DNA of 5,826 nt. Source: Prosthecobacter debontii. Lineage in GTDB: Bacteria > Verrucomicrobiota > Verrucomicrobiia > Verrucomicrobiales > Akkermansiaceae. The position numbers were made by a program, and so were the translations under genes. Below are positions 1 to 5,803 of this stretch, piece by piece (the first letter of the stretch is position 1; each line of letters begins with the position of its first letter). The notes below the pieces were generated by a model. It was not told the DNA's origin and made no database searches. It saw nothing but the letters and a program-made list of their open reading frames with translations. Location: assembly GCA_945885485.1 (NCBI GenBank), contig CAMCYT010000168.1, positions 1-5,826 of the forward strand, given 5' to 3'.

Positions 1-413
1 AAGGGCCAACCTATTCACTGCAAGGTGCGGTGATTGCGGTCTTTCTTAAGGCAACGGTGATCGCTTCTATGACGCTTTTGCTCTCAACTTTTTCAACTAG
101 TACGTTGTTCACCACAATCGTGAGCTTTCTGATATTTTTCATGGGAAATTTTCAAGCGGATGCTCGGGAGATTGCTAGTGAGATGTATTTTGGCCACGAT
201 ATAGGGGCGAGTAATGGCTGGTTAGCTCAGTCGATCTCTCTGTTGGTCGCTTTGGTATTGCCGGATTTTCAGCTTTTCAATGTGATTGATGAAATCATCC
301 AAGGACGGGTAATGCCTTTATGGATAATGGGTAAATTGGTATTGGTCGGTTTGTCCTACTTTGTTTTTTATCTATTCGCGTCGTGGTTCATTTTTGCAGA
401 AAAGGAGTTTTGA
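1..413 (+). CDS. ABC-2 type transporter permease, C-terminal part (5' end outside window)
   Basis: The reading frame is open from base 3, so the gene enters from upstream. The GTG at 30 is an internal valine codon, not a start. The visible 136 residues are strongly hydrophobic, with about four likely membrane segments: one near the start (AVIAVFLKATVIASMTLLL), the next around TTIVSFLIFFMGNF, one around SISLLVALVLP, and a last one around LVLVGLSYFVFYLFASWFIF. The protein ends in the charged tail FAEKEF. This arrangement, with the short terminal charged motif, fits the ABC-2/NosY-like permeases (COG1277 type), which form the membrane channel of an exporter with an ATPase usually encoded upstream. 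The substrate cannot be told. The next gene begins four bases after the stop, so the two are probably co-transcribed. The family call rests on overall pattern, without a domain search. Confidence 0.72.
   Translation, partial: GPTYSLQGAVIAVFLKATVIASMTLLLSTFSTSTLFTTIVSFLIFFMGNFQADAREIASEMYFGHDIGASNGWLAQSISLLVALVLPDFQLFNVIDEIIQGRVMPLWIMGKLVLVGLSYFVFYLFASWFIFAEKEF
401..407 (+). promoter_or_regulatory. Shine-Dalgarno site that sets the start of the TPR-like gene
   Basis: AAAGGAG lies 10 bases before the ATG at 418, inside the last codons of the permease. It is the best ribosome site near this junction. It supports 418 over the in-frame TTG at 361, which would add 19 residues overlapping the permease frame. 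Confidence 0.7.
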
Positions 414-417
414 ACGA

Positions 418-1395
418 ATGACTCAGGGAAAAAGATACTGGGTTTTAGGGGTGGCGATTTTAATCGCGGGTGCAGTGCGTTTGCCTTTTGAGCGCCAGCT
501 CACGATCGATTTACATCAGGAAAAACTGTTATCTCCAAAACTTGAAATTGGCACGGGTGAAAAACTGGGTCAGACATTTTATGCGGTATCTCTAGGTGGT
601 CTGCGCTCCTTGATAGCTACTTTCATGAATCTCCGTGCATTTGGCTATTTTGAAAAACAACAATGGGCGGATGTCGTGGATAGTTATGATGTGATTGTCG
701 ATCTCGCACCACGTACGAAATATTATTGGGACACAGGTGCCTGGCACATGTCGAGTAACGCGTCATCGTATTATCTCTATGAATCGAAACTGCCGCCGCT
801 GCGCCGCAAGCTTTTGTGGAAAAGTTACATTTTAGCTGGGCGTGATTTTTTGGAGAGAGGCATAAAAAACAATCCCGAGCATCCATTGTTGTATGAACGT
901 TTGGGGCAGTTATTAGCAGATCCTTATCGAATCAAGGCGTTTGGTGATCCGTCGGCGGCATATGAGGCTTCATACAAGTCCTATATGTCTGCAGTTGATA
1001 CGGGAATGGCTCGGAAATTCACGAAGCGGGCATCGCTTTATTCGCTGGTTAGGGTTCAGGGGCGAGAGGAGGAATCGCTAAAGCTTTTGTTAGAGATTAA
1101 AAGTGAGTTAAAAAATCTGCCTCCCACCGCATTGGCCATGCACTATGTTTTGGAATACCATCGAGATCCCGAGCAGCCAGTTATTGATTTGGTGGATAAG
1201 GTTTTTCCGTCGCGTAAATTAGCTTACGAAATTTTGGGTAGGATTTGGTTAAGGGGCACTGAAAGTTTACCCATGCATGGTGTTGCCCGAGCTATTCGGC
1301 TGCTTGAGCTTGAGCTTGGAGTGGCTGAAGAAAAAAGCCTTCTCAAGCGCCCGCTGCCTCCCATGATGGATCCAGATGATTATTTTCGGAATTGA
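418..1395 (+). CDS. Membrane-anchored TPR-like protein linked to an ABC permease
   Basis: This is a 325-residue protein starting at the ATG preceded by AAAGGAG. Residues 8-23 (WVLGVAILIAGAVRLP) form one N-terminal membrane anchor with positive charges before it, so the rest is probably periplasmic. Residues 60-120 (a leucine-rich helix, then FEKQQWADVVDSYDVIVDLAP and YYWDTGAWHMSSN) resemble the helical repeat region of TPR-like proteins common in Verrucomicrobia and Planctomycetes. Two further helical stretches at about 132-165 and 180-228 also have TPR spacing. The C-terminus is proline-rich (RPLPPMMDPD). No catalytic motif is visible. It follows the permease by four bases, so it is probably an accessory scaffold or substrate-binding partner of that transporter; this is inference from position. 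The TPR assignment is by pattern and the function is unknown. Confidence 0.75.
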   Translation: MTQGKRYWVLGVAILIAGAVRLPFERQLTIDLHQEKLLSPKLEIGTGEKLGQTFYAVSLGGLRSLIATFMNLRAFGYFEKQQWADVVDSYDVIVDLAPRTKYYWDTGAWHMSSNASSYYLYESKLPPLRRKLLWKSYILAGRDFLERGIKNNPEHPLLYERLGQLLADPYRIKAFGDPSAAYEASYKSYMSAVDTGMARKFTKRASLYSLVRVQGREEESLKLLLEIKSELKNLPPTALAMHYVLEYHRDPEQPVIDLVDKVFPSRKLAYEILGRIWLRGTESLPMHGVARAIRLLELELGVAEEKSLLKRPLPPMMDPDDYFRN

Positions 1396-1397
1396 AG

Positions 1398-1538
1398 ATG
1401 CCGACATTTCTGCGACCCTCTGCCGTGGACGGATTTTATGGATCCTTAATCCCGGGGTGGTCGTCGTTAGTGCTCCTCGACCCCGCGCTAAGCTCTGAGA
1501 TCCCGTTGGAATCTAAATTACGGGCATCAGCCGGATGA
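1398..1538. repeat. Probable degenerate dispersed intergenic repeat
   Basis: The stretch begins two bases after the TPR-like gene and is richer in G+C than the spacer that follows it. It contains CGGGGT (1453-1458) and ACCCCG (1480-1485), able to form a 6-bp stem, followed by a CTAAGCTCTGAGATCCCGTT block. From memory, similar blocks (a CCCGGGGT...ACCCCGGGCTA core, then CTCTGAGATCCCGTTGG) are scattered between genes in Verrucomicrobia and Planctomycetes genomes. It also happens to be open for 46 codons from the ATG at 1398, but has no ribosome site of note and a composition unlike a protein. I therefore read it as a repeat copy rather than a gene. The boundaries are approximate. The stem might also weakly end transcription of the upstream operon. 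Confidence 0.45.
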
Positions 1539-1545
1539 CCCTACC

Positions 1546-1565
1546 TTTTGAGAAAATCCTCAAAA
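1546..1565. repeat. Perfect 7-bp inverted repeat upstream of ftsK
   Basis: TTTTGAG (1546-1552) and CTCAAAA (1559-1565) are exact reverse complements around the 6-base loop AAAATC. The right part also carries a near-tandem repeat, AAAATCCTC then AAAATCCTT (1553-1570). The site overlaps a -35-like TTGAGA (1548-1553), so it could be an operator. The stem is AT-rich with no T-run after it, which argues against an intrinsic terminator. The sequence pattern is certain; the role is not. Confidence 0.4.
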
Positions 1566-1568
1566 TCC

Positions 1569-1597
1569 TTAACTTTTGCTGATTTTCACGGTATGAA
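1569..1597 (+). promoter_or_regulatory. Candidate sigma-70-like promoter for ftsK
   Basis: TTAACT (1569-1574) and TATGAA (1592-1597) are separated by 17 bases, and each matches the standard hexamer at four of six positions. It is the best spaced pair I could find in the spacer before ftsK. Such pairs occur often by chance in AT-rich DNA. Confidence 0.22.
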
Positions 1598-1650
1598 AAC
1601 AATCTTGCCCTTTTTGGGTAGGAAGGGGATGCTGTGGGTGTCGTCAATCA

Positions 1651-4098
1651 ATGGCCAATAAAGAAAATAAGAAACGCGGGCAAATTGAGGAGCCTAAGCA
1701 GTGGTCCAGCGAAGTTGCTGGGGTCTGCTGGTTGGCGGGTGGCTTGGTGTTGCTGTTATCTCAGCTTTCTTACAGTCCTGCGGATTTGCCGGATCTGGGA
1801 TTTCTGAAGAATTTCACTGATAACACTGATAAGTCTGGGGAAAACTGGCTGGGGCCGGTGGGTGGGGTTTTGGGTTTCGCGCAGATCCTTTTGATTGGTG
1901 CGGCGGGCTGGTTGTTATCGTTGGGTTTTATTTGGTTCGGTGTTACGAAGCTAGCGTTTCGCTGGTTGATTTGGCCGAGGATTTCATTGGGTCTCATTAC
2001 GATTCTGATTTCCGGGGCTATTTGGTTACACGCTGCAGATTATTTTTTCGTTGAATGGGCGGATAGATGCCAAGTGCCCAGTCCAGGAGGGGTGATTGGT
2101 TTTGGGATCGGGGGGCATTTGTTGGTGCCATTTATTGGTAAGCCAGGCACACTTGGTCTTGCTAGTATCGGGTATTTGGTGGGCTTGATTTGGCTGACAG
2201 GTCAGACGCCCATGGCTTTTGCGAAAGCCTGTTTGATGGGTTTCAAGCGCAAGTTCGATGCATGGCGGATGAGCCGGACTGAGGTAGGTCGTGCTGAAGC
2301 TCGTGAGAAGGAATTGTTGCATGAGCGTGAACGCCAACGTGAGCAACGCCGCTTGGAGCGTGAGATCACGAAGCTGAAAGAAGCGGAAACGGATACGCCG
2401 GGTCAGAAAGAACTGCCGATCCGTGAAACCCCGTTACCGCAGATTATCGATGCCTCGCAGCGTCGCGCGGTGGAGCAGATGGAGTTCGGAGGAAAGCCGT
2501 TTGAGCGGAAAAAACCGGGACATCAATCGCTTTCCGTTACGGGATTTGAGGATTACGAGCTGCCGGGATTTGATTTGTTAGATGCGGTTGAGGAAGAGGC
2601 GGAGGCAGCGGATCATGATGAGTTGATTTCCATTCAAGCCACGATTGTTGACACGTTGAAAGCATTCGGAATCGATGTTACTCCTGGAGATATTACCCGT
2701 GGCCCGACAATCACCCGCTATGAGATTTACCCATCGACGGGTCTGCGGGTATCACGGATTTCTCAGCTTGAAGCAGACCTTGCGCGAGCCACACGTGCGG
2801 AGCGGATCAATATTTTAGCGCCTATCCCCGGTAAAGACACCGTGGGTATCGAGATTGCGAATTCTAACAAAGTGGCGGTTCCGCTGCATGAGTTGTTGCA
2901 CGATCCAGATTTCCGCTCGGCGAAGAAGAAGATTCCACTCGCGCTTGGGAAAGATGTTTACGGCAAGACAGTGATCGGCGATCTCGCGGCGATGCCGCAT
3001 TTGCTGGTGGCGGGTGCGACGGGTTCCGGGAAATCGGTTTGTATCAACTCGATCATCGCGTCTATTCTGTTTAAATTCGGACCCGATGAGCTGCGCTTCA
3101 TTATGGTCGATCCGAAAGTGGTGGAGATGCAGATGTATAACAAGCTGCCGCACATGGTGGTGCCTGTGGTGACGGATCCGAAGAAAACCGTTGCGGCTCT
3201 CAAATGGGTGGTGAACGAGATGGAGAAGCGCTACCGGATTTTCGCAAAAGAAGGAGTGAGGAATTTCGATAGTTTTAACAATCGTCCGCGTCCGGATAAA
3301 GTGGCGGTTGCGGAAGTGGAAGAACCCGAAGAGGAGGAACCGGAAGTGGATCTCGATGCGATTGATGAAATCGCATCGGCTCTGGAAGATGGCGATCTCG
3401 GGCCCGAGGCTGATTTTGAGGAATTGGAGCTTGAGGACGATGAGATTCCGGATCGTTTCCCTTACATCGTGGTGTTGATCGATGAGCTTGCAGATTTGAT
3501 GCAGACGGCGCCAGCGGATGTGGAAATGTGTATTGCACGTATCGCTCAGAAAGCACGTGCGGCGGGGATTCATTTGATCATTGCGACCCAGACGCCGCGT
3601 GCAGATGTGGTGACGGGAATTATCAAAGCGAACATCCCGAGTCGGATCGCGTTCCAGGTCTCATCGGCTTTGGACTCTAGGGTTATTTTGGATACGAAAG
3701 GCGCGGACAAGTTGGTAGGAAAAGGCGACATGCTGTATTTGCCGCCGGGTTCTGCGAAGCTGGAGCGCGCGCAAGGTGCTTTTGTTTCTGATGCGGAAGT
3801 TGAGCGTATCGTCGATCACTGCGCGAAGCAGGCGAAGCCGCGGTATGAAAAGGACATCCGCGAAACCATCGACAATGCTGGGATGGATGAGGATGAAGAT
3901 GTTTCCGATGCGGATGAAGAATTGGTCATCAAATGCATCGAGGTATGCAGGCAGGAGCAAAAAGCCAGCACCTCGCTGCTACAGCGTCGCTTGCGGTTGG
4001 GTTACACCCGTGCCGCGCGGATGATGGATATTTTAGAACAACGCGGCATCATCGGCCCTGGCGATGGTGCGAAGGCTCGTGAAGTTTTTGTGAAATAA
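1651..4098 (+). CDS. ftsK: DNA translocase FtsK
   Basis: Septum-anchored hexameric motor that pumps double-stranded DNA during division and activates Xer recombination. The protein has 815 residues, close to SpoIIIE and much shorter than E. coli FtsK because the linker is short. About four membrane spans lie at 22-42, 71-98, 105-130 and 147-184. A charged, probably coiled-coil linker follows at 207-246, with an acidic patch at 311-324. The alpha/beta motor spans roughly 322-735, with Walker A GATGSGKS (455-462), Walker B IVVLIDELADL (606-616; D611, E612), and the conserved IARIAQKARAAGIHLIIATQ. The gamma winged helix (about 756-815) has LRLGYTRAARMMD, the region that in known FtsKs reads polarity sequences and contacts Xer. 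Residues 551-600 are an unusual acidic insertion. ATG 1651 is the only reasonable in-frame start upstream of the first span, though no Shine-Dalgarno lies at normal distance. A Xer gene follows. Confidence 0.97.
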   Translation: MANKENKKRGQIEEPKQWSSEVAGVCWLAGGLVLLLSQLSYSPADLPDLGFLKNFTDNTDKSGENWLGPVGGVLGFAQILLIGAAGWLLSLGFIWFGVTKLAFRWLIWPRISLGLITILISGAIWLHAADYFFVEWADRCQVPSPGGVIGFGIGGHLLVPFIGKPGTLGLASIGYLVGLIWLTGQTPMAFAKACLMGFKRKFDAWRMSRTEVGRAEAREKELLHERERQREQRRLEREITKLKEAETDTPGQKELPIRETPLPQIIDASQRRAVEQMEFGGKPFERKKPGHQSLSVTGFEDYELPGFDLLDAVEEEAEAADHDELISIQATIVDTLKAFGIDVTPGDITRGPTITRYEIYPSTGLRVSRISQLEADLARATRAERINILAPIPGKDTVGIEIANSNKVAVPLHELLHDPDFRSAKKKIPLALGKDVYGKTVIGDLAAMPHLLVAGATGSGKSVCINSIIASILFKFGPDELRFIMVDPKVVEMQMYNKLPHMVVPVVTDPKKTVAALKWVVNEMEKRYRIFAKEGVRNFDSFNNRPRPDKVAVAEVEEPEEEEPEVDLDAIDEIASALEDGDLGPEADFEELELEDDEIPDRFPYIVVLIDELADLMQTAPADVEMCIARIAQKARAAGIHLIIATQTPRADVVTGIIKANIPSRIAFQVSSALDSRVILDTKGADKLVGKGDMLYLPPGSAKLERAQGAFVSDAEVERIVDHCAKQAKPRYEKDIRETIDNAGMDEDEDVSDADEELVIKCIEVCRQEQKASTSLLQRRLRLGYTRAARMMDILEQRGIIGPGDGAKAREVFVK

Positions 4099-4195
4099 AA
4101 ATTCAAGGTCCAAAATCCAAATCGCAAAGAAGAGTTGTGGCTTTTATGTTCTATTTCTTTTTTGAAACTTGAAACCTAGAATTTGAAATTTAAAA
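4099..4195. repeat. AT-rich imperfect palindrome between ftsK and xerC
   Basis: The whole spacer shows nested inverted repeats. AAATTCAAGGT (4099-4109) pairs with ACCTAGAATTT (4174-4184) at 10 of 11 positions. Alternatively, TTCAAGGTCCAAA (4102-4114) pairs with TTTGAAACTTGAA (4161-4173) at 11 of 13. Inside these, AAAGAA (4126-4131) matches TTCTTT (4155-4160). TTGAAAC is repeated in tandem at 4162-4168 and 4169-4175, with another TTGAAA at 4183-4188. The CCAAAATCC / TTTGAAATTT style recalls AT-rich dispersed intergenic repeats known from several bacterial groups, but I cannot confirm copies. There is no GC-rich stem with a T-run, so it is not a classic terminator, and ftsK transcription may run on into xerC. 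Confidence 0.45.
4162..4189 (+). promoter_or_regulatory. Possible promoter giving a near-leaderless xerC transcript
   Basis: TTGAAA (4162-4167, five of six to the -35 consensus) and TGAAAT (4184-4189, four of six to -10) are 16 bases apart. A start about seven bases downstream would fall at or next to the ATG at 4196, consistent with the lack of any Shine-Dalgarno there. The region is AT-rich, so chance matches are likely. Confidence 0.2.
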
Positions 4196-5083
4196 ATGAA
4201 TGACGATGTCGCATATTTCCTGGATTTTCAGGAGACCGAAAAGGACGCCTCTCCGTTGACCATACGGAATTACTCGGCGGCGCTGAAAGAATACATCGAG
4301 TGGCGTGGTGGTGATTTTGTTTGTTGGCGAAAAGAGCAGGGGAATCATTTCCGCGATTACCTGTTTTTTCTGATGAAGGAAAACATGAAGCGCTCGACCA
4401 TACGTTTGCGGTTCGCTGCGTTGCGTTCGTTTTACAAATACCTCGTGCTACGGCGTGGTTTGGAGAAAAGCCCTGTTGCGGATATTCAGATGCCGAAGCT
4501 TGAGCGCAACCTACCGGTAGTGCTGAGTTTGAAACAGATGGAAGCGTTGTTAGAAACTCCTTTGAAAATGGATACGGATGGCAAAAGTCTTTCATGGCTC
4601 AGGCATCGCGATGTGGCGATTCTTGAGCTGTTCTATTCATCTGGCCTGCGTATTTCCGAGTTGCTCAGTCTGGATGTGGCGGATGTTGATTTCGTGGATG
4701 ACATCGTCAAGGTAACCGGAAAAGGTCGCAAACAGCGCATAGTTCCCATTGGTGGAGTAGCGATCCGTGCGATTCAGAAATACCGACAGGAGGCGGTGGT
4801 GACAAATGGACCATTGTTTCGTAGCGTGCGAGGAACTAGGATCACTCAGCAGGCGGTGGATCAGATGTTGAAGAAGTATTTGAAAATCAGCGGGATTCAC
4901 TTTGGAGTGAGCCCGCACAAGCTCAGGCATAGTTTTGCGACGCACATGCTTGATGCTGGTGCTGATTTACGGAGTGTGCAGGAACTGCTAGGACACGCTT
5001 CGTTATCGACCACACAAATTTACACGCACGTAACCCGAGAAAGAATGAAACAGGCTTATGACGAAGCGCATCCGAGAGCATGA
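4196..5083 (+). CDS. xerC: XerC-type tyrosine recombinase
   Basis: Site-specific recombinase that, with a second Xer subunit, resolves chromosome dimers at dif under FtsK control. At 295 residues it has the usual Xer length. The N-terminal SAM-like DNA-binding domain covers about 1-100, including SPLTIRNYSAALKEYIEW and LRFAALRSFYKYL. The catalytic domain has every expected residue: R152 (SGLRISELLSL), K176 (VTGKGRKQR), H241 and R244 (SPHKLRHSFATHML), H267 (QELLGHASLSTTQIY) and the nucleophile Y276. It ends in the Xer hallmark AHPRA. HKLRHSFATHML and VQELLGHA are closer to E. coli XerC than XerD as I recall them, but XerC versus XerD is not certain from one protein. The full domain starts at ATG 4196, which has no ribosome site in the AT-rich DNA before it. 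Its position behind ftsK matches its role. Confidence 0.93.
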   Translation: MNDDVAYFLDFQETEKDASPLTIRNYSAALKEYIEWRGGDFVCWRKEQGNHFRDYLFFLMKENMKRSTIRLRFAALRSFYKYLVLRRGLEKSPVADIQMPKLERNLPVVLSLKQMEALLETPLKMDTDGKSLSWLRHRDVAILELFYSSGLRISELLSLDVADVDFVDDIVKVTGKGRKQRIVPIGGVAIRAIQKYRQEAVVTNGPLFRSVRGTRITQQAVDQMLKKYLKISGIHFGVSPHKLRHSFATHMLDAGADLRSVQELLGHASLSTTQIYTHVTRERMKQAYDEAHPRA

Positions 5084-5094
5084 AACGATTTATC

Positions 5095-5099
5095 GAGGT
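5095..5099 (+). promoter_or_regulatory. Shine-Dalgarno site that sets the lipoprotein start
   Basis: GAGGT sits six bases before the ATG at 5106, an ideal distance. It favours 5106 over the in-frame ATG at 5058, which lies inside xerC and would put 16 mostly polar, charged residues ahead of the lipoprotein signal. Confidence 0.7.
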
Positions 5100-5105
5100 A
5101 TCCTG

Positions 5106-5783
5106 ATGTTCGCGAAGATTTTAGCATTTTTCGGGTTGTCGAGTTGCGCGTCATTTTTTCCGCGCTCTGATCAAGATGCTAAGAAAAATGATGATTTACG
5201 AGTGTTGTTCATTGGCAATAGCTACAGTTTCGGTGTTCCAAATAGTTTCCGAGGGATCGCGCGTAAAAATGGCAAGAACGTTAAAGTTGTGAGTTCTACG
5301 TATGGCGGTTGGACGCTTGCCATGCATAAGGAGCATGAGTTGACCTTGAAGAAGTTACGTTCGAAAAAATGGGACGTCGTGGTGATTCAGGATTTTAGTT
5401 TGAACGCAGCGTATCCGGAGAGTCGGCGGGAGAATGAGATGTATCCGTCAGTTGAGTTTTTCGTAAATGAAGCTCGAGAGATTGGTGCGCGTCCCTTGCT
5501 CTATCAGACGTGGGGAAGACTTGACGGTCAGCCAGGTTTGAAAGGTGATGATTTTTATCAAATGAATGCACGTATCAGAGAAGGTTATGCGGTGGCAGCA
5601 AAGAACGCGGGTGGAGTGGAAATTGTCCCGGTGGGTGATGCCTGGGAAACGGAATTTCGCAATGGTAACGGAAAGAAACTCTTCATCGAAGACGGCAGTC
5701 ATCCAAGTGATTACGGAGATCAGGTGAGCGCTTTGGTTTTCTTTGAAAAAATCTTTGGGTATGATGCGGAATTTACGAAGTGA
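5106..5783 (+). CDS. SGNH/GDSL-like hydrolase lipoprotein
   Basis: From ATG 5106 the product has 225 residues. A short signal peptide (MFAKILAFFG) leads to the lipobox LSSC, with lipidated C14 and A15 at +2, which points to the outer membrane. The mature domain has the SGNH layout: LRVLFIGNSYSFG with the likely nucleophile S39, a glycine block at SSTYGGWTL (63-71), VVVIQDFS (91-98) where the classic block III GxND would be, and EDGSHPSDYG with D196 and H199 as the catalytic D-x-x-H. Members of this superfamily are esterases or deacetylases acting on lipids or carbohydrates; the substrate here cannot be told. The missing GxND asparagine suggests a divergent subgroup, perhaps with Q95 in its place (inference). 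The gene starts 22 bases after xerC and is probably co-transcribed. A hairpin follows the stop. Confidence 0.8.
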   Translation: MFAKILAFFGLSSCASFFPRSDQDAKKNDDLRVLFIGNSYSFGVPNSFRGIARKNGKNVKVVSSTYGGWTLAMHKEHELTLKKLRSKKWDVVVIQDFSLNAAYPESRRENEMYPSVEFFVNEAREIGARPLLYQTWGRLDGQPGLKGDDFYQMNARIREGYAVAAKNAGGVEIVPVGDAWETEFRNGNGKKLFIEDGSHPSDYGDQVSALVFFEKIFGYDAEFTK

Positions 5784-5803
5784 GATAGGTATTACTATCT
5801 CAC
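5780..5803 (+). terminator. Perfect 9-bp hairpin at the end of the lipoprotein gene
   Basis: GTGAGATAG (5780-5788) and CTATCTCAC (5795-5803) are exact reverse complements around the loop GTATTA. The left arm includes the TGA stop codon. The position suits a terminator or 3'-end-protecting stem, but AACGAAAATG follows on the + strand and there is no T-run on either side, so it is not a textbook intrinsic terminator. The last 23 bases of the window (5804-5826) show nothing else. Confidence 0.45.

Noticed and set aside
361..417. Upstream TTG start for the TPR-like protein
   Set aside because: It would overlap the permease frame and add residues before the membrane anchor. The ATG at 418 has AAAGGAG at a good distance.
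623..886. 87-codon minus-strand frame inside the TPR-like gene
   Set aside because: It is Cys/His-rich antisense translation without a ribosome site, and the sense frame is well supported by its start, length and anchor.
1398..1538. 46-codon open frame as a small gene
   Set aside because: It lacks a good ribosome site, the predicted peptide resembles nothing I recognise, and the DNA looks like an intergenic repeat.
1618..1628. KOPS/SRS-like G-rich octamer before ftsK
   Set aside because: It is only a partial match to the E. coli or B. subtilis polarity motifs as I recall them, and one site has no meaning without genome-wide skew.
2815..3573. 252-codon open frame on the minus strand inside ftsK
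   Set aside because: It is antisense to conserved motor-domain codons, its product is a His/Arg/Asn-rich string typical of reverse-complement shadows, and it has no ribosome site or recognisable motif.
4127..4154. Possible dif site, because TTATGTTCTAT (4144-4154) resembles a XerD arm
   Set aside because: The left 11 bases after a 6-base spacer (AAGAAGAGTTG) do not resemble a XerC arm and lack the inner CATAA-type symmetry. One arm alone is expected by chance.
4176..4595. 139-codon minus-strand frame over the xerC 5' half
   Set aside because: It is a shadow of a well-supported recombinase domain, with no motif and no ribosome site.
5058..5105. Upstream ATG start for the lipoprotein, inside xerC
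   Set aside because: It would bury the lipoprotein signal behind 16 extra, mostly polar residues. ATG 5106 has GAGGT six bases before it and gives a proper signal peptide.
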